Positions 13,001-26,084 of a DNA stretch of 64,000 nucleotides are shown here, piece by piece (the first letter of the stretch is position 1; every line of letters begins with the position of its first letter). The DNA comes from Dysidea avara (Eukaryota > Porifera > Demospongiae > Dictyoceratida > Dysideidae): assembly GCF_963678975.1 (NCBI RefSeq), contig NC_089273.1, positions 31,992,973-32,056,972 on the forward strand, given 5' to 3'. The notes under the pieces were generated by a model that made no database searches, was not told where the DNA came from, and saw only the letters and a list, made by a program, of their open reading frames with translations. A program made the position numbers and the translations under genes.

Positions 13001-15399
13001 GTCCATACAAAATCACTAACAAGATTGTGGTGAACAATGACGGAACTGTCAGCTATGTATCAACTGTTCTTGGTCACTCTGGGAGTAAGACAGATTTGAG
13101 ACCATCGATAACACCTCAAAGAGGACACCGGAAACCAATTCAACAAGAACAACAGAAGCCACATCAATTGACTAAACGACAAATGCCCTCTACTAATCCA
13201 CATGCTAAGAAACAGCAGCTGCATAAGACTGAATCCACTGCTGTTCCACCAAGAAATATCAGACGACCTGCCATTATGTCTCCAGTGATGTCACCGTCTC
13301 TGGACAGCACTGATTATCCTGAGGAAGATTATGAAAATCAGTGGCCAAGTGAAGAATTTAAAAGAAGCGTGTCTTCCCAAGAACCAGAGATAATGGTTTC
13401 TTCACCAGTTAAGAGGAAGCCTTTATCCTACCTAGAGCCTGTTTCAACAACACTACCCATCGATGATGATAAGATTGGTGATGATAAAGATTATGTTAAT
13501 GCTGACCAAATAGAATTTCTAGCTAGTCTTAAGCCACCAGAGAAGTCAATGTCTCCATCATCAGAGACAAGCGATGACTCTGACACTGGCTGCAAAGATT
13601 ATGTCAATGTGCCGGATGTTGTTTCACCAGATTATATGAACATACCAGATATTTTACTAAAAATGCCTGTAGAAGAACAAAATGTTACACCATTGAAGGT
13701 GGTTAGGCCTACAATTAAAGCACGGACTCTCCCTACAGCTACATCGGAATCACACAAACAGGAATCACCAACACCAAACAAGAGATACACCACTAATCCT
13801 CCACCAGTAGTTGACAGGACAGGCCAGAGAGCTAAGTCTCCTGCAGTAAGCAAACACCAGCAATATCAAGCAGAGTCCCCTGCAGTTAGCAAACACCAGC
13901 AATATCAAGCAGAGACAACTAAGTCCCCTGCAGTAAGCAAACACCAGCAATATCAAGCAGAGTCCCCTGCAGTAAGCAAACACCAGCAATATCAAGCAGA
14001 GTCCCCTGCAGTAAGCAAACACCAGCAATATCAAGCAGAGACGACTAAGTCCCCTGCAGTAAGCAAACACCAGCAATATCAAACAGAGACAACTAAGTCC
14101 CCTGCAGTAAGCAAACACCAGCAATATCAAGCAGAGTCCCCTGCAGTAAGCAAACACCAGCAATATCAAACAGAGACAACTAAGTCCCCTGCAGTAAGCA
14201 AACACCAGCAATATCAAACAGAGACAGCTAAGTCCCCTGCAGTAAGCAAACACCAGCAATATCAAGCAGAGACAACTAAGTCCCCTGCAGTAACCAGAAA
14301 CCAACAATCAGAAATACCAAGTAACCACACAGGTAGATTAGAGAACACGATTATGGTCAACCAACTAGTATCCCAACCACAGGCTGCTAACAGACCATCA
14401 ATGACACCAGTAAACATTACTTCAAAATCAAAAAAATCTGAAAGCAGCTCATTGAATATGGCAAAAGGTAGCAGTCCTCCGGTATCAGCTAAACCTCCTC
14501 AAAAGGTTACTAACCCTCAAATGGCTACAGGAGCACCTTTGCCATCTTCTCAAGAACAAGTAAACGTTAAGCAGTCATATCAGAACACTGTGGCAGTTGA
14601 TACTAAAGTAAGAGGAGCAGAAACTACCACTCTGGAACAACGTTTACAGCAGTCATATCCCACTACACCAACTGTACCCCAATTAAAATCGCATAACAAA
14701 TCACCAAAGGTATCCACCAAACCTGTATCACGCTTGAAAGATATTGAGAGCAGTTCTCCAAATACAGTGAAAAATAGTGGTCCCCCTCCTGTAGCCATGA
14801 AACCGGCAAAACAAGTGAACCAGAATACAGAGGAAATTGAAAATAAAGTGTTTGTTAGCATACCAGTAGATCAACACACCAGTACACCAGCTGTACAGAC
14901 AAGCTCAACAAGACCAATAACAAATGCTACCAATGCTGTAAAGCAAATGGCTTCTCAGTTAAATGCTGGACCTATTAAAACAAAGCAGTCACCCAAAGTG
15001 CCTGTCAGGCGTTCTTCACTGTCTAATGAAGGTAGCCCAAAAGCAGTGAATCCTTCTCAACAGCTGTCACAGAGTTACAAGCAAGAGCAGTCTGTAACAT
15101 CTCCAACTACTAAAAGACCTGCAAGAAAGGCTCCTGCACCACCAAAAAAGCAATCATCAGGAAGTAAGTTTGAAGTAGAAATGATTTTTAACTCTGTGTA
15201 GTTATAACATGTATTAATATTCACAGAGTGTTTCATGTTTTCTAGGTCCACCCATTGTACACAAGACTCAACCTACTACTACACCAGCACTTGGTACTTC
15301 ACCACTGCAGCACACTTTTGCTGGTATGCATGCCATATGTGTAGTGTATCATGTTTATATAGTGTACTGAATGGGTGCATGTGTGTGTGCGTGCGTGCA

Positions 15400-15431
<32 letters not shown>

Positions 15432-15843
15432 TGCATATGTATGTATACACATGCGTACATATATACCACACACACGTGTACGTACTTGCTTGAATCTGTG
15501 GTTGGCTTATTCACTTCATGATGTTTCTGTTTGTACAGGTACTCAACAGAGCAATACCTTTCAGCAACACACCTCGCCATCGCAACTACCAATTCTAGAT
15601 AACACACAACCTGTTACCATTGACAATACCTTGAGTAAAACTTCCTTGACCACGTTTGGCGTAACAGAAACAGTTGGCTATGATTACACTGAGGATCAGG
15701 GGTGGAAGCCACCTGAAGAAGCACCACCAATTGTGGAGCATGAAGATGGCTTGGACAGTTGGTCTTCGTCATCGACATTTGGATCAACGTTTGGAACGAC
15801 GTTTGGAACCACTGGCCAGTCTCCAGCTAATTCAATCATCTAA
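5303..15843 (+). CDS. DOK/IRS-like adaptor A (PH + PTB-like + tyrosine-motif tail), 6 exons
   Basis: Exons 5303-5377, 11314-11359, 11693-11905, 12434-15163, 15246-15323 and 15539-15843 encode 1148 aa; all joins are GT-AG, phase 0 after exon 1 and phase 1 afterwards. Residues about 10-111 form a PH-like domain with [10 protein letters not shown] as an early strand and a helix containing [15 protein letters not shown]. Residues about 112-216 resemble an IRS-type PTB domain ([11 protein letters not shown], then IEFCPNC at 180-186). A proline-rich stretch follows (about 232-265), then YENQ (411), YVNA (465), YVNV (501) and YMNI (512), which are GRB2-SH2-type YxN sites. Residues 580-727 are ten [11 protein letters not shown] repeats, and the C-terminus has FG repeats ([11 protein letters not shown]). 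The role, a scaffold recruiting SH2/SH3 proteins near membrane tyrosine kinases, is inferred. A polyadenylation signal may be AATAAA at 16204. An alternative start upstream of 5303 is not excluded. Confidence 0.8.
6979..7026. repeat. (GT)n microsatellite
   Basis: About 24 uninterrupted GT units in gene A intron 1, preceded by degenerate GT/GC-rich sequence from about 6929. Confidence 0.95.
7290..7436. repeat. Short tandem repeat, about 45-bp unit
   Basis: The phrase GCACTGTCACAGTGTCACG, followed by tactgtctcaaacacaa, is repeated nearly exactly, then decays through variants (CATAGTGTCACACACTATTG and so on). Each unit contains the near-palindrome GTCACAGTGTCAC. It lies in gene A intron 1. Confidence 0.75.
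8825..9030. mobile_element. Palindromic (foldback) MITE, TA-flanked
   Basis: The two halves (about 8825-8925 and 8935-9030) are imperfect inverse complements along almost their whole length. The left end is CAGTACTGCTCAAATGCAAC, and the complement of the right end begins CAGTATCGCTCAAAATGCAA. A short loop lies near 8926-8936. TA lies on both outer sides, which suggests a Tc1/mariner-type MITE. No coding capacity. Confidence 0.75.
11113..11200. repeat. CA-rich microsatellite
   Basis: Interrupted (CA)n tract with TG/GC interruptions, about 110 bases upstream of gene A exon 2. Confidence 0.9.
12034..12267. mobile_element. GTGAC-family MITE in gene A intron 3
   Basis: The left end GTGACTGGATCTGCAAAAAG and the inverse complement of the right end, GTGACCGGATCTGTGAAAAG, match over about 38 bases. 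The 234-bp element lies wholly within intron 3 (11906-12433), 166 bases before the acceptor of the large exon. Relatives with the same termini lie at 28065-28313 and 55381-55614. It explains why the frame upstream of the large exon looks open but is not coding. Confidence 0.75.
13837..14280 (+). repeat. In-frame minisatellite coding ten [11 protein letters not shown] repeats
   Basis: There are ten copies of [11 protein letters not shown], each followed by AE (13 aa, 39 bp) or by AETTK, TETTK or TETAK (16 aa, 48 bp). The order of unit lengths is 13,16,13,13,16,16,13,16,16,16. A degenerate eleventh unit ([11 protein letters not shown]) follows. The copies are nearly identical at DNA level, which implies recent expansion. 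Each unit carries one tyrosine in YQ(A/T)E. Confidence 0.95.
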
Positions 15844-16712
15844 TTGTGGCTGTAAACATGTATATATATGTGCTTGTAAGTAAATCTAACAGCAAACCTT
15901 AGCTGGTTTTATTGCTGTACTTTTTAAAACGATGAACATAAGGTGTTATTTTTTACTGCTTTGTAATATATGCAATTTTAATGTTGGACAGTATCATTTA
16001 CAATGCATGCAGGACAGTTGTAACCCTGTGTGTACATACATACATTAAATGTGTGTAATTATGGCAACAGTTTTTAAAACAAGGATACAAAAAATTGTGT
16101 ATAGTACTATTGTGAATGTATGTATTTGTATAGTGTCTGGTGACTTATTTACAAATGTGAGAGGTGCTTAATTATCAGCATGCTCAATTAATAGTCATTC
16201 CCTAATAAAGCAGTCGTTCTCTGCACAACTATAATAGGTCTACCGTCAATCTTCATTACCTGTACACCAAGTAGGGACCACTGGACCAACCTATTAAAAC
16301 AAGATGCATACTAGACAGCACTAAGCATACTGTCAGCAAAATACACAGAATAATTTCAGTCTTGGGGAAAGTAAAATTTAGTCTTTGATCTAGCTAAGCC
16401 ACTCCCAAGAAAATTCATTGTTTTCCATCTGAGGCCAATAAGCTTATATGAACACTAGAGTGGTTAACTTTATAATTTTGAGTACTGTAGAATAGAAGCA
16501 CAATCTACTGGTCCCTAACACTGAGCTATTAGCTTGAAGATAAAATTAACTGATTCCTGCAACCGAATCACACCCGTGCTTTTTGTTATAACTAGTTACG
16601 TAACAATGATTGTGGTCGAGGTGACAAAACTGTGAAAATTCATTACTCGGAGGTCATCTGTCTACGTACGTTAGCTACCAGTGTAAGTCAGCTACTCCAG
16701 CGAGGCCTAGTA
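15844..16712. other. Intergenic between A and B; 3' flank of A
   Basis: Contains the 3' UTR of gene A with candidate polyadenylation signals ATTAAA near 16045 and AATAAA at 16204-16209. It also contains the immediate upstream region of gene B. Nothing else recognised. Confidence 0.45.
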
Positions 16713-19700
16713 ATGGCGACCCCGATGGCGACAGTAGGGAAAGCGTCTCTAACTTCCCTTGGGGAACACGTCGTATTCCAAAGTATTCTGCATTGCCGGC
16801 AAGACAAAGTGAGTAGCTAGAACACGGTAGCTAGTTACGAATAAGATCGTCACTATCTATGTTAAAATTTTCCGGGACATTTATAATAAGCCAATTCAGT
16901 ATAACTAAAGTTACGCACTTCTTTACAAAGACCTGGAGTTGATCATTACTTTATGGCTGAGGCACGCCTTTTAAGGAAGCCCTTCACTGGAACCATCACT
17001 GACCAGCAGGGTTGTACATGTGGTACTGGAGGGCACGCTGGTGCACGTACAGTGTATATACTAAAACAGAGGTGCTTACAGCTAGCTGGATAGCCTAAAT
17101 GATTTCAACAAGCACCAATTTGTAATCACCAGTGATGGGGAACAAGAATGTGTGACTGGACCTGAAGACCACCTGGACACTCAGCTAGTAACTAACCAGG
17201 ATTCAACATCTAGCTAACATAGGGGTAGGTGACTGTAACCCACTGTGCAAGCTGACGCTGCTCACTACAAGCCAGAGAACCTAGCCAGCTAGCTAAGGCC
17301 ACTACAAATAATTTCTCTGTTTCCATGAACCGCCCACATCTCAGTCTTTGAAACAACAGCCTGTAATTCTTCAGGAATTGGCGGATTCTTAGCAGGTAAA
17401 CTCTCGCCATTTTCAGTGGAACTACTGGAGCCATTGGAGGATGAGTACACTTTATTCCATGCCTTCATGAACAAGGTTGATTGGGGAGTCTGATCCCATG
17501 CATTTATGCTGTCTGTACTAAGGCCAGGCAAACTTGTTTCTCATCCCCACCTGCATCCCTTTTTACCCCACCGGCTCTAATTTCGTATTTTGATGTTAAG
17601 AAGGCTGGCTATCATTTTATAGTACAGAAAATGTCACTTGGACCTCATGCAGAAATGGTGGTAAAACATAAGTACTAGTTCTTTAAAGGCTTTAGCTAAC
17701 CTTTATACTGTTAGTAGTAACAGACAGCTTGATTTGGAGTATTTTCTTTAATAACGAATAATGAAAAATGACCTGCCTACATGGAAATCCAAATTTTTGT
17801 GGATGAGAAACAAGAAAATCAAGTTTGCCTGCCCTAAAAATAGCTGTTCCATTATTCCATGCATACTATACAGGCTCAGTACAAGGGGTGTCACCTCATG
17901 TAAACTGTGTAATATGTCTGTATTTATAATTATGCATGTTGTTTTGTAATCACGTACGATCATGTGTGTATTAATGGTAGTCACCTTTAAGGTTTCTTCT
18001 TTAAATGTAGCTATTGTTAAGTATGTAGTACTTTTTGCACTTAGTCACGTAACATTGTATATAGATGATAAATATTTTTGTAGCATTCATGGAAGCAAAG
18101 ATATGCTGTATTGTACAAGAATACCACTTTAGGTGAGTTCATTATGATGTTATCTATGCCTACACAACATACGTATCATTTGTGCCCACACACAAGTAAA
18201 CAGAGTAATGGGTAGCTTACATGTATACCAATTACCACATACATAAAAGATGTGCATGGGAAAATACTGTCACATCTACCTTTATTGTTGACCACAGCCT
18301 TTGCACGTGCCTTCCTGTTTACATTGTGGTGGGGGCTAATTTAATCCTGTCTCACTGAGGTTAACTTGTGGTAGGGAGTGGCTAGTGAAACAACTTTAAA
18401 TTATTACTGTTTAAATCAATTACCCTCTAGTGAAATGTATGAGTAGGAATTCCATTCTGGTATTTTAGAAAATGCTCAGTAGATGGAGTATTGATTGTTG
18501 ATCACAAAAGTAATAGAGCTATTGGTATGTACAATGCATAATTATAGTTTGTTTGCATGCATAGCTCTTTAACACATGTAAAGGAAACGCATGTTTTCTC
18601 TGACGTTCCCTATAAAAGGAAGAATGGCACAATTGAATCCATCAAGTATCCCTCAGTGAACTCTGTATGCTTTAAAGCGAGCAAACATGTTCTTATAAAC
18701 CTGTCAGTACAGTACTGTATATACCCATTGGAAAGTGGCTACCTGAAAGATTGGTTATAATAGCAACGAAGCGGGTGTCACAATAATACAATAATTCCAA
18801 AGACAAAGTTGTGATTTCAATTATTTCACTGTAATACTAACTTTGAGGTGGTTTATCCCCTTAAGTTGGTAGTACAGTATATTTTCAGAAAATTGTTGTG
18901 CATATGAAGAAGTTTGCTACATGGCACAGACATCATTTTGCTTAATCACGGAACACTGTAATTTTCACAAACTAATCTGCAGAATTACTTCACAGTGCTT
19001 TCGTTTCATTGTAACACTAATGTAGTGAAGGTTAATGGCTGTCAAGACATCGAAAATAGCTCAGAGCATTACTTTCCAAATATCTGCCATCAGTTCGCCA
19101 TAGAAAAAGTAAGTGATTTTCAACCTTAAGTTTAAATTTCCTGTGATTTCTTCTGCAATAAATTGCTATTCACTGTTCTTTCCAAGTCTGAAGTATATCA
19201 TGTGTCGCAGGTTATTACGCCTTTTATTGCATGCCCCTGAAACACCCAATACAAAGTGTATGGGGAAATTTGCTACACCCGGTCAGTTTAGATCATTTTG
19301 ACGTGCCTAAATTTCTGTGAATTGGATTTCTTTTAGCATCATTGTACTCACAGAGAGTTGCTCTACACGTATCAAATTTGGAAAGTTACTAAACAAACTC
19401 GAGATAGGTGGTACATGATAATTACTTTATTTTTCAATCGAAATGTATTGGACATGCCTGTTCCAGCTGGCATTTTTTGCCATGAACAAAAGTATAGCAA
19501 ATGTTCGCAAACTTCTTGATATGTAGATTAAAGCTACCTACTTTAAAGCACAAGTGCCTGACAGCATATTATATATTTCAAAGTTTTCTGAATACAGCAA
19601 GCTTGTGACAAGACTATAAAATTTCCACCGGCAATGAAGAAGCAATCACAAGTTAAAGATCAGTAGTAATTTTTGTGCCAAAGTTCATATTGATGAATTT

Positions 19701-22700
19701 ATGGAAACTTTTCTTTAAAAAAAAACTCTGATATTCTAATAAATTAACAGTTGTTACCAACGGAGCATATAGTTTATGATACCATTGATCTAGCATATCA
19801 CATTTAGCATTGCTACTCAAGGTGGCTGATTATTTAATTTACACATTTTTGTCATAATTTTTATTTGCAAACTACTTTAGCTGATTACAAAAGTCTGAAG
19901 TTAAAGTCATGTCACACTATGAAGATATTCAGTGATATGGAACAAACCAAGACAAAGTTTGTAATACACACAAGTAATGTTGAAAAGATTAATGCTTGTT
20001 TGAATGATGACGACAAAGTTGATAATGGCGACCTATCCTTTTCTGTTTTATCTACTAGTAGTCAGCCTTTGTTCTGCCGTGCTAACACTCATGAAGAATT
20101 GTCAATATGGGTAGCATCTCTACTGGTAGCTGTTGGCAAGGGTAAGTTTTGTTTTCCTATTGAAACCAGTTGCATTTTTGTGCACAAGATTAATTTTGTA
20201 ATTTTGTTACTTTAAAGCTGTATATTTAAATATGTGTCTAGCAAGAAATTTAGGAAAAGAGATGTATGTTATAATTATTCTCCCACTAGGGTCCTATGAG
20301 AAGGCTAAAACCTGCTGATAAAGAGATTTGCTAGAGTTTCCAGACATATTTTCCTTAAAATTCCTTTGGATCTAGTAATGACTATTTACTGATGCTCTCA
20401 TCATTATTCTTCCTATGGTTGTAAATTTTCTCTGTCTAAATTTTGCAATAATTATTAAAGCCCTAAAGCCTGTATTTCATAATATGTTCACGATTGCTTA
20501 ACAATGAGCATTCTATTAGACTATATTGCTCTTTGAAGTATAGTATTCTTAATAAATAAAGTGTTCCCTTGTCCATTAAGTATATGCACCTCCTTTCATA
20601 TTAAATGCTTTAAATTGCTAGTTAGTCACTTCACTCATATGTATTCACATAACAAAGTACAACAGCCATGGAATTTTAATTGTGTTTTCTAGAATTACGT
20701 GTCATGATAATTATATGTAATATTTGTAACATTAGGTAAATACCACTACGTAAGACATTATGACAAAGACCACTCCAGTACAATGCACTCCATTCTTTAC
20801 TTCACCGACAATCACAACAAGGAAACAGGAGACAATGATTGCTTACTAGTCCTGTCTTCTCCACTGAATGACAGCGTGATCAGGAATAGCTGGAAGATCA
20901 AGGACATACAACAGTTTGTTAGAAATGCTAATGGAATTGGCATAGAATGTTGTCCCAAATGTCACAAAACTGGAGAAACCTTCAACAGAAATTTTACCAT
21001 GTTCATGCCAGCAGACCGTGTCAATACATGTTTGAGATATATTTGTAAAGCTACGCAGTTTCATCAGACATTTAGTGATGAGAAAAAGTTAATGGGGTGT
21101 GACAATAATGACAAACACAAATATTGTTCACCAGTACATGAATATGATGAAATAAGGGACACTACATCTGCAGAGACCATTTGCTTAGATCCTGAAGGCT
21201 ATATTACTATGAAGTCAGCACAAAAAAGAAAAGAAACTTCTCCTAGTGCTGACACAGCAGGTACTGTTGTTACCTGTCGGTATGTGACAAGGGTATATAT
21301 GCAATACAGTTTTCAATAGAACAACCCAAATAATTGTGCTATGGAGAGTGTAGCTTGTGCTGTAGTCATTATGCTAGTAGAGCTAAGATGTATGCATGTG
21401 TAGCTAAGGTAATACCACAATACAGTTTGCATACTTTTAGTATTTTTTGTTGCACATATTTATATTTTGTAGGTAATAAAACTGGAGAGGAGAAGCAAGA
21501 TGGATTTTATGTTGAAGTGAGACATCCAAATATGCACATCAAAAAACCACACAAATCACAAGATAATTCATTTAGTAAAACTGATAATAAGAAGCAACAA
21601 ACAAGTGAACCACACTTTTATGTAAATGTCACAGACCAATCTACATCACCTGCCTCAGAGACCCTACCCAATACAGATTCCAAGGTAGCTATCAGATCCA
21701 TATCTTATGACCAGTCCCCACAACAACATCTCACAGAATCTTCTCCAGTATCAGCACAATCTATGGATTCCAGTGTACAGCAAGGCAAGAGTGATGACAC
21801 AGATGTGTACCCAAGTGTTAGTGAAGTTTGTCAGGAGAAGCCTGCACAGAAGTTAAAACCAACTCCAAAGCCTAGGAAGAAGAAGATGAGTCACATACAA
21901 GGTGATGTGTTAAGAATCTTTTATGTGTATCTAACTTTGTAAGAACGACCCATGCATACATACAATTTGTACATAGGTTTATGGTATGTGTACATGTGAT
22001 AGTCTACTCTGTAAATGCTATCCCACTAAGAATCTCAAAATGACATTAATATGAGGGGATGGAACCGATCAAATGATGAAAGTAGTCATTCATAGGTTAG
22101 ATGAAAAACAGGTTGTTGTTGATAGTAAATTTTCATGAATGACTGATAGAGGGATAAGGTTGAATACAGTCTCAGGCTACCTGGCTCTTGCTAGGCATCA
22201 ATTGCAAGTCACCACCTGTAGTAGGATATTTCTTCATTCAATATGTACGTATATAACCCCTGCTGTACAGACATTAAACCTTTAGTGAGTACCTATTGAG
22301 AATTTAGGATAGTGGTTAGAGCAGATTAAAGATTTACTAATCAACAGAGTGTAATGAATAATAAAATACTAACAGAATATCAATTGTGAGAACTGATAAA
22401 AGTATTTGTCTCAAAAATGAATCCCTCTAAAGTACAATTGTTCAATTACTCTAATAGAACATACATATGTTGACAATATAATCTAATAGAACAGTCACTT
22501 TGGCATTTAAATATCTGATGTGTTGATGATCAGATGATCAACCTTTTATTTTATAACACATGCTGACATTAAACGCCACACCATTAATTATTTTTGTACT
22601 TGATTTGACTGTTTGGCATGAATTACATATTATTTTGGTGAAAAGCTAAAACATCAAAGAGTATAATTTTATGTTACCTACATGTGGATTCTGAAACTGC

Positions 22701-23360
22701 TTAATGCAAACGTAATCAATTCAATTTTGACAATTACGCTAATCAAGAAAACAATTCTCATGTGTAGATATGCAAAATTCATAATTTAAAACCATGGGTT
22801 TAGAAAACCAAAATCAAAGGTAGGATTGGCAATGAAAATCAACCTTTATAGTTTCTCCTTCAACTCTGGGTGATCAATCATACCCAAGTCTACATCAAAT
22901 TCATAGGATAATTAATAATATGGTGATTCCCCTTGCTGTTTCTGTAGTGCGCATTTTATTTATTTATTATTTTGCGATTTTTCAGGTGTTTGAATAAAAA
23001 AAAGGAAGCAGCATCAGTGTCATTTATCGATTATCTGACTGTACTTAGAGCCCAATAATATTTTATAACAGAAGGACCACGTCATCTGACAAAAATAACA
23101 ATAGCAATTCTAGTTTATAAAAGTGTTGTTTAAGCAGTACTCCAGGCTTCCATGTTTTATTACACAACATGATATTATGTGTAAAGCTAACATTATTTGT
23201 ATTATCAATATACACATACCACACACAATGTTTTACAGACTATGCATGAATGTGTATAGGCACAACTGGATCAGGAGCTGTTGATGCCAGTGGAAATCAA
23301 TGTCAGGAGTGTAGTCATAAAACTCACTATCAAAACTTGGAACTGGAGACCAACAAATGA
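16713..23360 (+). CDS. DOK/IRS-like adaptor B, 6 exons
   Basis: Exons 16713-16808, 18084-18132, 19881-20141, 20736-21260, 21473-21901 and 23260-23360 encode 486 aa; GT-AG, phase 0 after exon 1 and phase 1 afterwards. Residues about 20-135 form the PH-like domain: HSWKQRYAVLY is the clearest PH strand in the window, and EELSIWVASLLVAVGKG is the C-terminal helix. Residues about 136-236 are the PTB-like domain (SWKIKDIQQF, CPKC at 208-211). Tyrosine motifs are YDEI (272), YITM (291, a YxxM p85-SH2 type), YVEV, YVNV and, in the small last exon, YQNL. A KPTPKPRKKK stretch is a basic SH3-ligand candidate. The first ATG at 16713 is chosen because it sits in the same exon position as in the paralogs; 16725 and an in-frame ATG at 16632 are alternatives. 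Function as a docking adaptor is inferred. Confidence 0.78.
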
Positions 23361-26084
23361 AATGGACTGTTGAATGAATTAAGAGATATTCCTATATTGT
23401 AACAAGTGTGAATATACATGAGTGATTATAGTTTTATACTCTAAAATATGCATTATTTATTTTATGTAAATTCAAGCTTTGCTTCAGCAAATGTTTTTCA
23501 AGAATCAGTGAGATTTTGTAAGAGGGACTTTAATGGTGGCCTTATGGCTGTGTTAGTCTGTTGTTCTTGTCAACCTGTAGATTGAGCTCCAATCTCCCAT
23601 TAAAAGCATAGAGATGTACCTTGTTCCTAACTCATTCATTGCTAACTATGTGGGGCATTTTTAAGGTGTGTTACAACTCACTGCATGGTTGCAGTTGTAC
23701 TTTTGTCAAAGCACTTATTTTATTCTGCCACTTTACAATGCCACTAATGTCGATTACCTTTCAACACCAGTTGGCCTGCATGTGTAGCATATACACGTGT
23801 AAGAGGACTCAGGTGAATGCTACATTACAGAATAAAACTCTATTAGCTGCTCTCTGGGATTCATTGCTTGGGATGTACACAATACACAAGGTGCAGCAGT
23901 AATGATTTACTATTTCAGAATAGGGGTTGACTGGGAATATAACCCCAAAATTTAAAGCTGTAGGGTGTCAATTTAATGGCTGAGGTAAACGATAAACCTA
24001 CTATAATACAGTGCCTAAAATTCACCCTAAACAAACACCTTAAAGCTTCTATTCCATCACACTAGGGGTTTAGTGCAGCGATATCCTATTTTAGTATACA
24101 CTGTGTGACTGACTGTTACAATAAGTACAAGGGAGGTTGGCTAGCAGAGTAAGTTTTGTAAGCTGTAGCATTGGCAATGGAACTTATACAATGATGCTTA
24201 AAGCATACACCAACAATATCATGCATATGTATTATGGGGCAGTACTACAGCAGCTTATTAGCCATTGATAAGTTATAATGTAACTAGTATAATTTCAAAC
24301 ATACATGAGTATATATCCTGAATATTTTATTATAGGCATCTCATCCAATAAAATAAACACAACTGAAACTCAGCAGAACATTTTCCATTAATCCATGCTG
24401 ACACTCTTGAGACAATATTGATACTCAATCCCTCAAAGTGGGGCATGATATTTGAATGATAAATTAAATATGGTCAAATACTTTACAAAATACACTTGTT
24501 TGGGATATAGGACAATAGTTGCAAGTGTCATTTTGACTGTGGTTCTTATGTAACGGGATTACTAGTGCAGTTTTCTGATCCTTGGGTGGAATACTTTGCT
24601 TAAGAGAGGCACTGGACATGAAACTCTAACAATGAGCAACATTATGTGACAATTCCTCAAGGGTGTGATGTCGTCTCGGTCCATCGTTTAGTAAGGATCA
24701 ATTTTATATAATTACTTAGCAATACCTGCAGTGTATACTTCTACAATGAGCATATCTGAATATCGAACATCATGGCATTGCCCATGTCTGCCAGTGCAAC
24801 ATTATCATCTTCGATAAACACAAAACAATTGCAATAATAAATATATTTTCAATGCATTAAAGTAAAATCAAGCCTTTCCATCATGGGGATACTTCCTGGA
24901 TCTCTGTCTGTATAAAGCTGAAAACGTTTTCTTGCATGTTTGTATATATATATATATTGATTGTATATCACTGTTGCATATAGTTGTTGTAAAACCTTCT
25001 CACATACATTCTGCATTTGCTTTTGACATTTCTTTCTTTCTTTGCTATTAGTTATTGTTCCATCCCAGCAAAAACTATCCTGCAAGTTCCTGCAAGAAAT
25101 TACCGGATTTTCTTGCAAGATCTTGCTTAATATTCTTGCAGAATTGATTGCCTGGGATTTATCCATAGTTTCTCATGGATATCTGACACCATTTTTGAGG
25201 GAACAAATTCTTAAAGTTATCACAAAATGAACTCCTTGATACTCATGATCAGAAACTTGGGGCATAAAATCAAGATTGAAATGTTGGAAGAGACCAATCA
25301 AGTATGTGGGCATCCTGCTACAATTGTTTCCCTATACACAGCTCAAATCACCTGTTCACTTGTTTCAAATTCTAAAGTACAACCAGTAACTGCGTATATA
25401 CTTGAAGTGGTCTCCCTAGGGAAGAAGACTAACATAAATATTTTGTTTCAATTCCACCTAGCCATAGCTATATGATCAGGGGCCGATCTAGGATTTCCCA
25501 AGGAGGAGGGGATGCTAAGCTAGGAGCATCTATAGTGGGGGTTAAAATCTATTGACTGGTTGATAAAACTAGTAGTGCAGTGTGAGAAGCACACTACATG
25601 AGATCAGAGATTAGAAACAGTGGAAATGGAAAACTGAAACTGAAACTGGGAACTGAAATTGGTTGAAACTTCATAAAATTGTACTTCATTAATAGACTAC
25701 CTATGTAAGACTACCTCTGTAAGACCACCCCTATAATAAGACCACTTCACTACAATGGACACATGAAAAGAAGATTTCAAAAAAAGCTGTGGTGTTTTAT
25801 GTGCAAAGTCATCTATTGAGATAAAGTTTTGTGAGAATGTGAAGCTAAAATGAGTAGCTATATGAAGTGGTCATGAGGTATATTTTAAACCTTAACAATG
25901 TGGTCACTATAATGAGGTTGTCTTATCAAAAGGTGGCCTTATCATAGAGGTGGTTTTTTTAAAGATGTGAGTACTTAGTCTATTAGTTTTTTTCTAAGTT
26001 TCGAACGATTTCAGTTTTATATACTGTGTAAACTCAATTAGAGTACAAACACACAGATATTAGGTATAATTACATCATTAAATA
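23361..26084. other. Intergenic downstream of B
   Basis: No gene recognised. A CAGGGGCCGATCTAGGATTT terminus at 25477 looks like one end of a hAT-like element whose other end I could not find. The frames near 24849-25475 contain repeated TTGCAAGA-type words and no domain. Confidence 0.45.

Noticed and set aside
13837-14280. CRISPR-like regular repeats
   Set aside because: The repeats are in frame inside a long exon with no unique spacers, in eukaryotic DNA.
13765-14307. Minus-strand frame with Leu-Val-Phe-Ala-Tyr-Cys repeats
   Set aside because: It is the antisense shadow of the [11 protein letters not shown] repeat array in gene A.
17284-17531. Minus-strand frame with AWNKVYSSSNGSSSSTENGE, considered as a transposase C-terminus
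   Set aside because: Only a vague resemblance to pogo/Tigger-type tails, with no catalytic motif, inverted ends or second exon. It lies in gene B intron 1.
25477-25500. Single hAT-like terminus CAGGGGCCGATCTAGG
   Set aside because: No matching right end or target duplication found, so it is not called as an element.
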